Shown piece by piece: positions 47,613 to 58,407 of a stretch of 64,000 bases of DNA. The position numbers and the translations under genes are program-made. Within the stretch, counting starts at the first letter, position 1. Each line of letters begins with the position of its first letter. Origin of the DNA: Pseudomonas sp. KU26590 (GTDB lineage: Bacteria; Pseudomonadota; Gammaproteobacteria; Pseudomonadales; Pseudomonadaceae); NCBI RefSeq assembly GCF_026153515.1, contig NZ_CP110644.1, forward strand, positions 4,183,501 to 4,247,500. The letters are read 5' to 3'. The notes below the pieces were generated by a model. That model saw nothing but the letters and a program-made list of their open reading frames with translations, made no database searches and was not told the origin of the DNA.

Positions 47613-48661
47613 TCCATCGGCTTGAGCAGATCCGGCAGCAGAAGGTTTACGGTGTGCGTCAGGTGAAGACCTGGCGCGATGCCGCGATGAAGTTTCTGCT
47701 GGAGATCAAGGATCAGCCGTCCTTCAAGCTGTCCGCTCACCACCTTTCGCAACTTGATCCGTTCATTGGCGACATGCCGCTGACCCATATTGATGATCAG
47801 GCTCTTGAGCCATTCATCAAGGACAGGTTGGCGACCAAGAAGCTGGAGGACGGAAAGGTCAAAAAAGGAGTGAGCAACAGGACGGTGAACATTTCGATTG
47901 AGCGGGTGGTTCGGGTTTTGTCGTTATGTGCCAGGAAGTGGCGAGACGATGAGCGAAGGCCGTGGCTGGATAGCGTGCCTATGCTCACGAAGCTGGAAGA
48001 GAAGAAGTCGAGCCGCAAGCCCTACCCGATGTCATGGGAGGAGCAATCGATTCTTTTCGGGGAATTGCCGGCGCACCTGCAGACGATGGCCCTGTTCAAA
48101 GTGAACACGGGCTGTCGCGAGCAGGAGGTCTGCAAATTGAGGTGGGATTGGGAAATCGCGGTGCCGGAACTCGAAACGAGCGTGTTTCTTATCCCGGCTG
48201 ACTTTGGCGGGCGGCACGCGCGGTCAGGCGTGAAGAACGGCGATGAGCGCCTGGTGGTGCTCAACAGCGTGGCGAGGTCGATCATTGAGAAGCAGCGCGG
48301 CGTGAACAGGGACTGGGTGTTCGCTTACAACGACACGGCAATGCATCGGATGAACGACTCAGCCTGGAAGAAGGCTCGGATTCGCGCGGCGAAACTCTGG
48401 CAGGAGAAAAACCTTCGCCCCGCGCACCCAGGCTATCTGTCGATCAGGATTCACGATTTGAAGCATACCTTCGGCCGGCGCCTACGCGCGGCGGGTGTCA
48501 CGGAGGAAGACCGGAAGGCCCTGCTCGGCCACAAGAACGGCAGCATCACCAGTCACTACTCGGGCGCTGAGCTCGGGCATTTGATTGAAGCTGCGAACAT
48601 GGTCTCAGCCACCGATTCACGCGGACCGGTGCTGACAATTCTGAAGAGGAGGCAGGCATGA
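47483..48661 (+). CDS. int: Tyrosine integrase
   Basis: 392 residues. Catalytic set: Arg212 in TGCREQE, His324 in HDLKHTF, His350 in LLGHKNG and Tyr359 in SHYS. The second arginine of the usual HxLR box is Lys327 here; this variation exists in the family. AAAGGAG lies seven bases upstream of the ATG. The gene faces the tRNA-Pro 3' end, which it should use as attachment site. Confidence 0.93.
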   Translation: MARKTITGLSQRNGLWHIDKKINGERLYESTGTADRQEAERYLIHRLEQIRQQKVYGVRQVKTWRDAAMKFLLEIKDQPSFKLSAHHLSQLDPFIGDMPLTHIDDQALEPFIKDRLATKKLEDGKVKKGVSNRTVNISIERVVRVLSLCARKWRDDERRPWLDSVPMLTKLEEKKSSRKPYPMSWEEQSILFGELPAHLQTMALFKVNTGCREQEVCKLRWDWEIAVPELETSVFLIPADFGGRHARSGVKNGDERLVVLNSVARSIIEKQRGVNRDWVFAYNDTAMHRMNDSAWKKARIRAAKLWQEKNLRPAHPGYLSIRIHDLKHTFGRRLRAAGVTEEDRKALLGHKNGSITSHYSGAELGHLIEAANMVSATDSRGPVLTILKRRQA

Positions 48662-48670
48662 AAATTCGAC

Positions 48671-48731
48671 AAGTCACGCAAAAGTCACGCTCATGAAAAA
48701 GGCCAATGCTGAGAACATTGGCCTAAGTCAC
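48671..48731. repeat. Direct repeats AAGTCAC near the attachment site
   Basis: AAGTCAC at 48671-48677, 48682-48688 and 48725-48731, between the integrase stop and the tRNA; the first two are extended as AAGTCACGC. Candidate arm-type integrase sites at the prophage end. Confidence 0.45.
48700..48724 (-). terminator. Terminator of the tRNA-Pro transcript
   Basis: AGGCCAATG/CATTGGCCT, a perfect 9-bp stem with seven-base loop, then five T on the minus strand. It lies 17 bases after the tRNA CCA end. It may also stop integrase transcripts from the other direction, though no T run follows on the plus strand. Confidence 0.75.
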
Positions 48732-48740
48732 TGAAAAATA

Positions 48741-48817
48741 TGGTCGGGACGGAGTGATTCGAACACTCGACCCCTAGCACCCCATGCTAGTGCGCTACCG
48801 GACTGCGCTACGCCCCG
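48741..48817 (-). tRNA. tRNA-Pro (anticodon GGG)
   Basis: 77 nt. Acceptor stem CGGGGCG pairs with CGTCCCG, CCA is encoded, T loop GTTCGAATC, anticodon loop ATGGGGT between CTAGC and GCTAG. Its 3' half is next to the integrase, the standard insertion site for phages; the prophage would restore the 3' end. An AATATA (TATATT) -10-like element lies at 48873-48878, about 50 bases upstream. Confidence 0.97.
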
Positions 48818-48924
48818 ACTAGGCGTTACTCTGTGCTGCTTCTTCGTTGCTGCTCTTGCGAGAGCGTCGAGGAATATACCCTAAGCTTTTGAATGATGAA
48901 AGTATTTCGGCTCACCGCGCGTTG

Positions 48925-49281
48925 TCACTTACGCAGCACAACCAAGACATCTTCCAGCTCGACAATCATCTGTTTGATCAGCTGCTTGTACTGCAGCGAA
49001 TCATCCTTGACCTCATCGCTGGACATGCGCAAACGCGCGCCGCCAATGGTGAAGCCCTGATCGTAAAGCAACCCGCGGATCTGGCGGATCATCAGCACAT
49101 CCTGTCGCTGATAATATCGGCGATTTCCGCGGCGCTTGACCGGGTTGAGTTGAGGAAACTCCTGCTCCCAATAACGCAGAACGTGCGGTTTGACCGCGCA
49201 GAGCTCGCTGACTTCACCAATGGTGAAGTAGCGTTTGCCGGGGATAGGCGGTAGCTCGTCGTTATGACTTGGTTCCAGCAT
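48925..49281 (-). CDS. MerR-family transcriptional regulator
   Basis: 118 residues from ATG 49281. [20 protein letters not shown] then [20 protein letters not shown] is the MerR winged helix, followed by a short coiled coil ([18 protein letters not shown]). No effector domain. Overlaps the ihfA 3' end by 20 bases, the usual arrangement in pseudomonads. Confidence 0.9.
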   Translation of the reverse strand: MLEPSHNDELPPIPGKRYFTIGEVSELCAVKPHVLRYWEQEFPQLNPVKRRGNRRYYQRQDVLMIRQIRGLLYDQGFTIGGARLRMSSDEVKDDSLQYKQLIKQMIVELEDVLVVLRK

Positions 49282-49564
49282 AAGCCTCAACTCGGGCCTT
49301 CAGTTTCTGCCCTGGGCGAAAGGTGACCACACGGCGAGCGGTAATCGGGATTTCTTCCCCTGTCTTGGGATTTCGGCCCGGTCGCTGGCGTTTATCGCGC
49401 AGATCAAAATTGCCGAATCCGGACAATTTGACCTGCTCGTTATCTTCCAGAGCGTGCCTGATTTCCTCAAAGAACAGCTCGACCAGTTCCTTGGCTTCTC
49501 GTTTGTTCAGGCCTAGCTCTTCGTACAGACGTTCGGCCATCTCAGCTTTCGTCAGAGCCCCCAT
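49262..49564 (-). CDS. ihfA: Integration host factor subunit alpha
   Basis: 100 residues. [40 protein letters not shown] and [16 protein letters not shown] are the DNA-bending core of IHF/HU. Forms a heterodimer with IHF-beta, needed for site-specific recombination such as the neighbouring integrase reaction. Three bases downstream of pheT in the conserved order. Confidence 0.97.
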   Translation of the reverse strand: MGALTKAEMAERLYEELGLNKREAKELVELFFEEIRHALEDNEQVKLSGFGNFDLRDKRQRPGRNPKTGEEIPITARRVVTFRPGQKLKARVEAYAGTKS

Positions 49565-49567
49565 ACG

Positions 49568-51946
49568 CTACATCCTTAACGTGGCGTTTAACCTTGCCTC
49601 TAGCGAGGTGAGAATTTGCTGCGTCGAAGCGTTTACCTCATCGTCGGTAAGAGTGCGCGATGGATGTTGCCAGGTCAAGCCGACTGCAAGGCTTTTTCTA
49701 AGCGGATCAATGCCTTTACCCTGGTAAACATCAAACAGCCTGAGGTCTGTGAGCCATTCCCCTGCATTCTCACGAATAACGTCCAGCACAGCGGTCGCGC
49801 AAACATCACGATCGGCCAGCAGTGCCAGGTCGCGACGCACTTCCGGGAAGCGTGAAAGCTCGTGGAATTTCGGCAGACGACCTGTCGCAACTTCAGCCAG
49901 AACCAGTTCGAAAACGAACACCGGACGATCAAGGCCCAGGGTCTTCGACAGTTCAGGATGCAGCGCGCCGATGTAGCCGACTTCACGGCCGTCGCGCTCG
50001 ATACGCGCGGTTTGACCCGGGTGCAACGCGGGATGGCTTCCGGGTACGAAACGGAAATCATCCTGCGCACCGGCGAAGCCCAGCACTGCTTCGACGTCAG
50101 CCTTGACGTCGAAGAAGTCGACGACATCGCGGCCTTGCGCCCAGCCTTCCGGCAGACGGCTGCCACAGATTACACCGGCCAGCATTGGTTCTTGCTTCAA
50201 GCCTTCCAGTTGACCGACGAAACGCAGGCCGCTCTCGAACAGCCGGACGCGATCCTGCTGGCGATTGAGGTTGTGTTGCAGCGACTTCACCAGACCCGGC
50301 CACAGGGACGAACGCATCGCCGACATGTCAGCCGAAATTGGGTTGGCCAGCAACAGCGGCTCAACACCCGGGCTGAACAGCTCAAACCATTTCTGATCGA
50401 TGAAGCTGTAAGTGATCGCTTCCTGATATCCGCGAGCTACCAGCAGACGACGCAAGGCCGGCAGATCACTCTGGGCTTCGGCACGCGGTTGTGGCGCGAG
50501 ACGCGCCTGCGGGTAACGGACCGGCAAACGGTTGTAACCGTGGAGGCGGGCCAGCTCTTCGATGAGATCGACTTCGAGGGTGATATCGAAGCGATGACTC
50601 GGCACTTGGACGCGCCATTGCGCGCTGGCGTGAGGCGCGACGGTGAGGCCGAGTGCCGTCAGCAGACGCTCGATTTCCGCTGCGTCCATCTTCATGCCGA
50701 GCATCTGCTCGATACGCTCGGCACGCAGAATGATCGGCTCCACCGAAGGCAGATGCTGATCGCTGACGGTCTCGATGACCGGACCGGCCTCACCGCCCGT
50801 GATCTCCAGCAGCAGGCCAGTGGCACGCTCCATGGCTTCGCGGGCCAGCTGCCAGTCGACGCCGCGCTCATAGCGATGGGACGCGTCGGTGTGCAGGCCA
50901 TATGAACGTGCCTTGCCGGCCACGGCGATCTGATCGAAAAAAGCGCTTTCGAGGAAGATATCGCGAGTTGTTGCGGACACACCGCTGTGCTCGCCACCCA
51001 TGACACCGGCGATGGCCAGAGCACGCTCGTGGTCGGCAATGACCAGGGTATCGGCGCGCAGGCTGACTTCCTGGCCGTCCAGCAAGACGAGCTTCTCGCC
51101 CTCTTCCGCCATGCGAACGCGAATGCCGCCGTTGATCTCGGCAAGGTCGAATGCGTGCAGCGGCTGACCCAGCTCAAGCATCACGTAGTTGGTGATGTCA
51201 ACTGCAGCGTCGATGCTGCGCACGTCCGAGCGACGCAGGCGCTCAACCATCCACAACGGTGTAGGACGCGACAGGTCGACATTGCGGATGACGCGACCCA
51301 GGTACCGGGGACACGCTGCAGGCGCAAGCACTTCAACCGGACGCACTTCATCGTGTACGGCCGGAACAACCGCAACATGTGGACGCGTCACGGCTGCGTC
51401 ATAGAGCGCACCCACTTCACGGGCCAGACCAGCCACCGACAGGCAGTCGCCACGGTTGGGCGTCAGGTCGACTTCGATGCTCGCGTCGTCCAGCTCCAGA
51501 TAAACGCGTACATCCTGGCCCACCGGCGCGTCGGCCGGCAGCTCCATCAGGCCATCATTGCCCTCACCCACCTGCAGCTCGGCTTGTGAGCACAGCATGC
51601 CGTTGGACTCGACGCCCCGCAGCTTGGCTTTCTTGATCTTGAAATCGCCCGGCAATTCGGCGCCGATCATGGCAAACGGGATTTTCAGACCGGGGCGCAC
51701 GTTTGGCGCGCCACACACAACCTGAAAGGTCTCGGTACCGTTGCTCACCTGGCAAACGCGCAGCTTGTCAGCGTCCGGGTGCTGCTCGGTGCTCAGCACC
51801 TCGCCCACCACGACACCGCTGAAAACGCCCGCTGCCGGGGCGACGCTGTCTACTTCAAGGCCGGCCATCGACAGACGAGCAACCAGCTCGTCGCGGGACA
51901 CCTGCGGGCTAACCCAGCCGCGCAGCCATTGTTCACTGAATTTCAT
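49568..51946 (-). CDS. pheT: Phenylalanyl-tRNA synthetase beta subunit
   Basis: 792 residues. N-terminal tRNA-binding domain (VVVGEVLSTEQHPDADKLRV), B3/4 editing domain, B5 domain, and C-terminal anticodon-binding domain (FPEVRRDLALLADRDV). With PheS charges tRNA-Phe. 32 bases after pheS. Confidence 0.97.
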   Translation of the reverse strand: MKFSEQWLRGWVSPQVSRDELVARLSMAGLEVDSVAPAAGVFSGVVVGEVLSTEQHPDADKLRVCQVSNGTETFQVVCGAPNVRPGLKIPFAMIGAELPGDFKIKKAKLRGVESNGMLCSQAELQVGEGNDGLMELPADAPVGQDVRVYLELDDASIEVDLTPNRGDCLSVAGLAREVGALYDAAVTRPHVAVVPAVHDEVRPVEVLAPAACPRYLGRVIRNVDLSRPTPLWMVERLRRSDVRSIDAAVDITNYVMLELGQPLHAFDLAEINGGIRVRMAEEGEKLVLLDGQEVSLRADTLVIADHERALAIAGVMGGEHSGVSATTRDIFLESAFFDQIAVAGKARSYGLHTDASHRYERGVDWQLAREAMERATGLLLEITGGEAGPVIETVSDQHLPSVEPIILRAERIEQMLGMKMDAAEIERLLTALGLTVAPHASAQWRVQVPSHRFDITLEVDLIEELARLHGYNRLPVRYPQARLAPQPRAEAQSDLPALRRLLVARGYQEAITYSFIDQKWFELFSPGVEPLLLANPISADMSAMRSSLWPGLVKSLQHNLNRQQDRVRLFESGLRFVGQLEGLKQEPMLAGVICGSRLPEGWAQGRDVVDFFDVKADVEAVLGFAGAQDDFRFVPGSHPALHPGQTARIERDGREVGYIGALHPELSKTLGLDRPVFVFELVLAEVATGRLPKFHELSRFPEVRRDLALLADRDVCATAVLDVIRENAGEWLTDLRLFDVYQGKGIDPLRKSLAVGLTWQHPSRTLTDDEVNASTQQILTSLEARLNATLRM

Positions 51947-51978
51947 CCTGCTCTCCTAAAGAATTCGTTACGGGCGAC

Positions 51979-53050
<1,072 letters not shown>

Positions 53051-53099
53051 ATGACGTTTAACACCGAACCCCGAGCGGGGTCCGGTGATTGCCGGGGAC

Positions 53100-53456
53100 T
53101 TAGGCCAAAGTGGCTTTAGCTTTCTCGACAATCGCAGCAAACGCCGCTTTTTCGTTCACTGCCAGATCAGCCAGAACCTTGCGGTCGATCTCGATCGACG
53201 CTTTTTTCAGGCCAGCGATGAAACGGCTGTAGGACAGACCGTTGATACGCGCACCAGCGTTGATACGAGCGATCCACAGAGCGCGGAACTGACGTTTTTT
53301 CTGACGACGGTCACGGTAGGCGTATTGGCCAGCCTTGATTACCGCTTGCTTGGCAACACGGAATACGCGTGAACGCGCGCCGTAGTAGCCTTTAGCAAGT
53401 TTCAGAATTTTTTTGTGACGCTTACGGGCAATGACGCCACGCTTTACACGAGCCAT
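53100..53456 (-). CDS. rplT: Ribosomal protein L20
   Basis: 118 residues. [40 protein letters not shown] and [20 protein letters not shown] are the L20 signature. Needed in early 50S assembly. Often represses its own operon. Confidence 0.98.
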   Translation of the reverse strand: MARVKRGVIARKRHKKILKLAKGYYGARSRVFRVAKQAVIKAGQYAYRDRRQKKRQFRALWIARINAGARINGLSYSRFIAGLKKASIEIDRKVLADLAVNEKAAFAAIVEKAKATLA

Positions 53457-53484
53457 GAGTTAATTCCTCTGTTCTTGATCAAAA

Positions 53485-53679
53485 TTAGCAAAGGCGCAGC
53501 ATGCGCTTGACTTTTGCCACGTCGGACGGATGCAGCAAGCTGCTTCCACGCAATTGACGCTTACGCTTTGTCGACATTTTGGTCAGGATGTGGCTCTTGA
53601 AAGCGTGCTTGTGCTTGATGCCATTCGCGGTCTTCAAAAACCGCTTAGCTGCACCACTTTTAGTCTTCATCTTTGGCAT
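53485..53679 (-). CDS. rpmI: Ribosomal protein L35
   Basis: 64 residues, [20 protein letters not shown] with the [20 protein letters not shown] core. 28 bases before rplT. Confidence 0.97.
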   Translation of the reverse strand: MPKMKTKSGAAKRFLKTANGIKHKHAFKSHILTKMSTKRKRQLRGSSLLHPSDVAKVKRMLRLC

Positions 53680-53739
53680 GTTCGGATACTCCGCATTCAG
53701 TTGATAAACATAACCGCAAGGCCTGCCGTGCCCTGGTGG

Positions 53740-54291
53740 TTATTTCTTCTTTTTCGGGGCGATGACCATGATCAGCTGGCGTCCTTCCATCTTAGGATGC
53801 TGTTCGACCGAACCGTATTCGAGCAGGTCAGCTTCAACCCGCTTCAACAGCTCCATCCCCAGCTCCTGGTGGGCCATCTCACGACCGCGAAATCTCAAGG
53901 AAATCTTGGCCCTGTCCCCGTCACTCAGGAAACGTACCAGGTTGCGTAGTTTTACCTGGTAATCCCCTTCCTCCGTCCCTGGACGAAACTTGATTTCTTT
54001 AACCTGGATCTGCTTCTGATTCTTCTTGGCGGCAGCAACCTGTTTCTTCTTTTCGAAGATCGATTTGCCGTAGTCCATCAGTTTGCAAACAGGGGGTACT
54101 GCATCGGCGGAAATTTCCACCAGATCCAGTTTGGCCTCTTCAGCCTTAAGAAGCGCGTCTTCAATTGACACAATCCCAAGCTGCTCACCCTCAGCCCCAA
54201 TTAAACGAACCTCACGTGCCGAGATATTCTCGTTGATCGGGGCTTTCGGTGCAGCTCGTTTATCTTGTCTCATTTCACGCTTAATAATAAT
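53740..54291 (-). CDS. infC: Translation initiation factor IF-3
   Basis: 183 residues if read from the first of three in-frame ATT codons (54291, 54288, 54285), giving the pseudomonad start (M)[17 protein letters not shown] start of infC is known to allow autoregulation by IF-3. GGAG lies 2, 5 and 8 bases before the three ATTs; the exact one is uncertain. The first ATG (54273) would give 177 residues. The core ([40 protein letters not shown]) is clear. It overlaps the thrS stop. Confidence 0.93.
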   Translation of the reverse strand: MIIKREMRQDKRAAPKAPINENISAREVRLIGAEGEQLGIVSIEDALLKAEEAKLDLVEISADAVPPVCKLMDYGKSIFEKKKQVAAAKKNQKQIQVKEIKFRPGTEEGDYQVKLRNLVRFLSDGDRAKISLRFRGREMAHQELGMELLKRVEADLLEYGSVEQHPKMEGRQLIMVIAPKKKK

Positions 54292-56213
54292 TACTCCGAA
54301 TCTTGGCGACCACGCCGGGAAACCGCTTGTGCAAGGAACTCCGAGAACTGGGCGACCGGCATCGAGCCAAGGTCTGCGCCTTCACGTGTACGCACAGCGA
54401 CAGTTTGTGTTTCAACCTCCCGATCCCCAATCACGAGGAGATACGGAATTTTGAGCAACGTATGCTCGCGGATTTTAAAGCCGATCTTTTCATTTCTCAA
54501 GTCGGACTTGGCACGAAATCCGCTTTGCGCCAATGTTTTTTCCACATCAAGGGCAAAATCAGCCTGTTTATCAGTGATGTTCATGATCACTGCTTGAGTT
54601 GGAGCAAGCCACGCCGGGAAGGCGCCTTCGTAATGCTCGATCAGGATTCCGATGAAGCGTTCGAAGGAGCCAAGGATTGCGCGGTGCAACATGACTGGGT
54701 GCTTACGGCCGTTGTCTTCCGACACGAATTCGGCGCCCAGACGGATCGGCAGGTTGAAATCGAGCTGCAGAGTACCGCATTGCCACACGCGACCCAAGCA
54801 ATCCTTGAGAGAAAATTCGATCTTCGGACCGTAGAACGCGCCCTCGCCCGGTTGCAGATCGTACGGCAGACCAGCGCTGTCAAGGGCTGCAGCCAGGGCG
54901 GACTCAGCGCGATCCCACAATTCATCGGACCCGACACGCTTCTCCGGACGGGTCGACAGCTTCATCTCGATGTCTTTGAAACCGAAATCGGCGTAGACCG
55001 CCATGGTCAGCTTGATGAACGCGGCGGATTCGGCCTGCATCTGTTCTTCGGTGCAGAAGATGTGCGCGTCGTCCTGGGTGAAAGCCCGAACACGCATGAT
55101 GCCGTGCAGCGCGCCCGAGGGCTCGTTGCGGTGGCAGGCGCCGAATTCGGCCAGGCGCAGCGGCAACTCGCGGTAGCTTTTCAGGCCCTGATTGAACACC
55201 TGTACGTGGCACGGGCAGTTCATCGGCTTGATGGCGTAGTCGCGGTTTTCCGACTGGGTGGTGAACATGTTCTCGGCGTAGTTGGCCCAGTGACCGGACT
55301 TCTCCCACAGCGAGCGGTCGACAACCTGAGGGGTCTTGATCTCCAGGTAGCCGTTTTCGCGCTGGGTCGTGCGCATGTACTGCTCAAGCACCTGGTAGAG
55401 CGTCCAGCCGTTCGGGTGCCAGAAGACCATGCCCGGCGCTTCTTCCTGGGTGTGGAACAGGCCCAGACGCTTGCCGATCTTGCGGTGATCGCGTTTTTCG
55501 GCTTCTTCGATGCGCTGAATGTAAGCAGCCAGCTGCTTCTTGTCGGCCCACGCGGTGCCATAAACGCGCTGCAGCTGCTCGTTCTTGGCATCCCCGCGCC
55601 AGTAGGCGCCGGACAACTTGGTCAGTTTGAATGACTTGAGAAAACGCGTGTTCGGCACGTGCGGACCGCGGCACATGTCGACGTATTCTTCATGGTAATA
55701 CAGGCCCATGGCCTGCTCGTTCGGCATGTCTTCGACCAGACGCAGCTTGTAGTCTTCGCCACGGGCCGTGAACACTTCGATCACTTCCGCACGCGGGGTG
55801 ACCTTCTTGATGACGTCGTAATCCTTTTCGATGAGCTGCTGCATGCGCTGCTCGATCGCCGCCATGTCGTCCGGGGTGAAAGGACGCTCATACGCAATGT
55901 CGTAATAGAAGCCATCATCGATGACCGGGCCGATCACCATCTTTGCAGTCGGATAGAGCTGCTTGACGGCATGGCCGACCAGGTGCGCGCAGGAGTGACG
56001 AATGATCTCCAGGCCTTCCTGATCCTTGGGGGTGATGATTTGCAGGCTCGCATCGGCATCGATGATGTCGCTGGCATCAACCAGTTGACCGTTGACCTTG
56101 CCGGCCACGGTGGCTTTGGCCAGGCCTGCACCAATGGAGGCTGCGACCTCGGCAACGGATACCGGGTGATCGAAAGAACGTTGACTGCCGTCGGGAAGAG
56201 TAATAGTTGGCAT
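54291..56213 (-). CDS. thrS: Threonyl-tRNA synthetase
   Basis: 640 residues, the usual length. N-terminal TGS domain ([20 protein letters not shown]), editing domain ([20 protein letters not shown]), class II core ([47 protein letters not shown]), and anticodon domain. ATG 56213 has GAGG upstream. First gene of the thrS-infC-rpmI-rplT-pheST-ihfA cluster. Confidence 0.97.
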   Translation of the reverse strand: MPTITLPDGSQRSFDHPVSVAEVAASIGAGLAKATVAGKVNGQLVDASDIIDADASLQIITPKDQEGLEIIRHSCAHLVGHAVKQLYPTAKMVIGPVIDDGFYYDIAYERPFTPDDMAAIEQRMQQLIEKDYDVIKKVTPRAEVIEVFTARGEDYKLRLVEDMPNEQAMGLYYHEEYVDMCRGPHVPNTRFLKSFKLTKLSGAYWRGDAKNEQLQRVYGTAWADKKQLAAYIQRIEEAEKRDHRKIGKRLGLFHTQEEAPGMVFWHPNGWTLYQVLEQYMRTTQRENGYLEIKTPQVVDRSLWEKSGHWANYAENMFTTQSENRDYAIKPMNCPCHVQVFNQGLKSYRELPLRLAEFGACHRNEPSGALHGIMRVRAFTQDDAHIFCTEEQMQAESAAFIKLTMAVYADFGFKDIEMKLSTRPEKRVGSDELWDRAESALAAALDSAGLPYDLQPGEGAFYGPKIEFSLKDCLGRVWQCGTLQLDFNLPIRLGAEFVSEDNGRKHPVMLHRAILGSFERFIGILIEHYEGAFPAWLAPTQAVIMNITDKQADFALDVEKTLAQSGFRAKSDLRNEKIGFKIREHTLLKIPYLLVIGDREVETQTVAVRTREGADLGSMPVAQFSEFLAQAVSRRGRQDSE

Positions 56214-56611
56214 GGCGCCTCCTCTCCTAGTGGTGACCCCTACCAAAGGTCACGTGGGTGGGATAGAGCCAGTACGCGATTCGGTGGTATGCCTGCCTCA
56301 CAGTGGCAGGAGCCCGAAGGCCAACCTGAAGACCGAACCAGAGTGACTGGAACTTACGAATTCGACAGAACTTGCAGCAGGGCAACGGTGCCCCGCGAGA
56401 CGCGAGCTAATCTGCAGGCGCGCATGCTATCACAGCGTTACGGCAGGGTCAGCTAAACGGTAGGTGGGGCCGTACGCGGGTCAGCGGTTGAACCGGGCCG
56501 CAGCAGCGCCACGGAACTGGTGCGCACCGAAGACCTCAGATTATCGGTAGTACACGTTCTGTGCCTGACAACTGGACGGCACAACGACAAATCGACAAAA
56601 AGGAATCCACC
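56214..56611. other. Intergenic region between thrS and the divergent exported-protein gene
   Basis: No gene seen in these 398 bases. It holds the thrS leader, including a CCTGCC/GGCAGG hairpin at about 56294-56312 (minus strand), and divergent promoter candidates such as GATAAT on the minus strand near 56530-56535. I could not assign a specific operator. Confidence 0.5.
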
Positions 56612-56926
56612 ATGAAGCTTCTACGCGTTGCCGCCCTCCTCGCCCCGCTGGCCCTGACCCTGCCCTTCAGCGCTCATGCCGCGATGGACGCGAAGACCAA
56701 GACCAGCTACATGAACGAATGCACCACCGCAGCCACCCAGAGCAATCCGTCGATGGACGCCAGTGCAGTCAAAGCGCACTGCGAGTGCGGCGCTCAGCAG
56801 ATCAACAAGAATTTCTCGGACAAGGAGATCGCCTCGCTGAATGACAAAACGACGCCTCCCAGTACCGATATGACCTCTCGCCTGCAGGCTGCAGTGAGCA
56901 AAAACTGCCTGAATGGCAAAAAATAA
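56612..56926 (+). CDS. Small exported protein
   Basis: 104 residues from ATG 56612 (AAAGGAATCC upstream). Signal peptide MKLLRVAALLAPLALTLPFS with AHA-A cleavage; the mature part has four cysteines (ECTTAA, HCECGA, NCLNG). A periplasmic protein found in pseudomonads; function unknown. Confidence 0.8.
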   Translation: MKLLRVAALLAPLALTLPFSAHAAMDAKTKTSYMNECTTAATQSNPSMDASAVKAHCECGAQQINKNFSDKEIASLNDKTTPPSTDMTSRLQAAVSKNCLNGKK

Positions 56927-57223
56927 AAAATTTACATTTCCTTGATGCCCAGGACCAGGGCGTAAAGAAGCGGGAATCGACTGACGCCCTGAAGCCCGCG
57001 AATTCAGCGGGTTTCAGAGCTGATGGAAGGGTTCGCTGGCAGACGTGCCAATGGGCTTGAACAGGCCTGAAGGGCCAATTTGAAGCGTTATATCGAAGCT
57101 GCTGACGCAAAGTTCTAATCGAAAAAGTCCAGCATTCACACAATTCGACTATGATAGCGCTCGTGTGCCCAGTTGGCCTGAGCAACACAGCACTACTGAA
57201 AATTATGTTCCTGGAGATACACC

Positions 57224-57436
57224 ATGTCTAATCGCCAATCCGGCACCGTAAAATGGTTCAACGATGAAAAAGGCTTCGGCTTCATCACCCCACAGGGTGG
57301 CGGCGACGACCTTTTTGTACATTTCAAAGCCATTGAATCCGACGGTTTCAAAAGCTTGAAAGAAGGCCAGACTGTTTCCTTCGTGGCTGAGAAAGGCCAA
57401 AAGGGCATGCAAGCTGCTCAGGTTCGCGCGGAGTAA
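57224..57436 (+). CDS. Cold-shock domain protein (CspA family)
   Basis: 70 residues. [20 protein letters not shown] with RNP1 KGFGFI and RNP2 LFVHF. RNA chaperone. The 290-base region upstream has no gene but has a TATGAT -10-like element at 57150-57155; the implied leader is about 65 bases. A strong terminator follows. Confidence 0.96.
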   Translation: MSNRQSGTVKWFNDEKGFGFITPQGGGDDLFVHFKAIESDGFKSLKEGQTVSFVAEKGQKGMQAAQVRAE

Positions 57437-57449
57437 TCCAAGCGATCTG

Positions 57450-57479
57450 AAAAAACCCCGTCACTGACGGGGTTTTTTT
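57450..57479 (+). terminator. Rho-independent terminator of the cold-shock gene
   Basis: ACCCCGTC/GACGGGGT stem with a three-base loop, flanked by A6 and T7; works on both strands, and the other side ends the I78-inhibitor gene. Confidence 0.9.
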
Positions 57480-57507
57480 ATGCCTGCAATTTCATCTTGC
57501 GGTGACG

Positions 57508-57834
57508 TTACCCGCAATTGACGCGGTTGACCTTCCCGGAATCATCGGTGTTCAGGTTCAGACGATCCGACCGGTATTCCATTGTCACGATGTCGTTGGG
57601 CCCGAGCACTCTGGCCGTCTGCGCGCCGGCCTTGGCCTTCGCCTGATCCAGCAATGCCGCTGACGCCGGCTTGCCGACAGCAAACTGCACCGCTGCCACA
57701 TCACAACGGGCATAACCACCAGCGGAACTGGTGACCCTGTCCTCAGGCTGACTCGACGACTTCGTCATGCTGCTACAACCGGCCAGCAGCGCTGCGGCGA
57801 GCATCAGACCTGATGATGCGTATTTCCAGGGCAT
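57508..57834 (-). CDS. I78-family peptidase inhibitor lipoprotein
   Basis: 108 residues. Lipoprotein signal with lipobox LAGC at about 17-20; C-terminal VLGPNDIVTMEYRSDRLNLN followed by NRVNCG is the inhibitor I78 motif. Likely anchored to a membrane in the periplasm, protecting against serine peptidases. The 205-base region upstream to 58039 holds no other gene that I can see. Confidence 0.85.
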   Translation of the reverse strand: MPWKYASSGLMLAAALLAGCSSMTKSSSQPEDRVTSSAGGYARCDVAAVQFAVGKPASAALLDQAKAKAGAQTARVLGPNDIVTMEYRSDRLNLNTDDSGKVNRVNCG

Positions 57835-58039
57835 ACAACCTCCTAACGTTTATCTAAAGCAGAACCTCTGCGACAGCGGTCGAGCGGCTTCGTTTCGCCA
57901 CGCGCAAGCCAAGGCAAGCACACCCCCCGTCGAGAGCAGCGCAGGAGTCTGCCCCAGGCATCGTCTGCCCGGCGCATTCAAATCGTGACAAAACGTTTAA
58001 GGCACGCCTGCAGGACGCACTGATCCAGACCTACGCGAC

Positions 58040-58345
58040 TTAGTAGACGTCGACGTAATCCGTGGTGGGGTTGGCCCAGTTGTCGCGAAGGGCGTTGTAG
58101 ATCTGCGTGACCCAGACGGCATCGCTGGCTGCTACCGGGCCGACGCACCCTGACCCGGCAGCCCAGGTTTCCAGGCGAAACAGCAAACCGCCGATGTCCA
58201 CGCCGCCCACTGCGTCGCTGGAAATCCACGCGCGACCGTCGCGACCGACACGCAGCTGGTTGTGCGCGCCATCCCGCGCGGCCGCAATCATCTGCCGGAC
58301 AGCGTCATGGGTGAAGGAATCGGGGTTGTTCAGATTGATAGACAC
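58040..58345 (-). CDS. Hypothetical conserved protein
   Basis: 101 residues, MSINLNNPDSFTHDAVRQMI, then HNQLRVGRDGRAWISSDAVG and QIYNALRDNWANPTTDYVDV. Soluble alpha/beta type. Small proteins like this occur in Pseudomonas; function not recognised. Confidence 0.7.
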   Translation of the reverse strand: MSINLNNPDSFTHDAVRQMIAAARDGAHNQLRVGRDGRAWISSDAVGGVDIGGLLFRLETWAAGSGCVGPVAASDAVWVTQIYNALRDNWANPTTDYVDVY

Positions 58346-58363
58346 GGTTTTGCACCTTGGTTG

Positions 58364-58407
58364 CTCTGCGCTGCGCAGCTGGGGCTAGACAGCGCAGCGC
58401 TGCAGAG
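58364..58407 (-). terminator. GC-rich hairpin directly after the ribose/nucleoside operon
   Basis: CTCTGCGCTGCGC (58364-58376) pairs with GCGCAGCGCTGCAGAG (58392-58407) with a three-base bulge. It begins at the stop codon of the last operon gene. No T run, so termination or 3'-end protection is a guess. Confidence 0.45.

Noticed and set aside
54303..55634. 443-codon open frame on the plus strand inside thrS
   Set aside because: Antisense to an essential, well-recognised gene; no domain.
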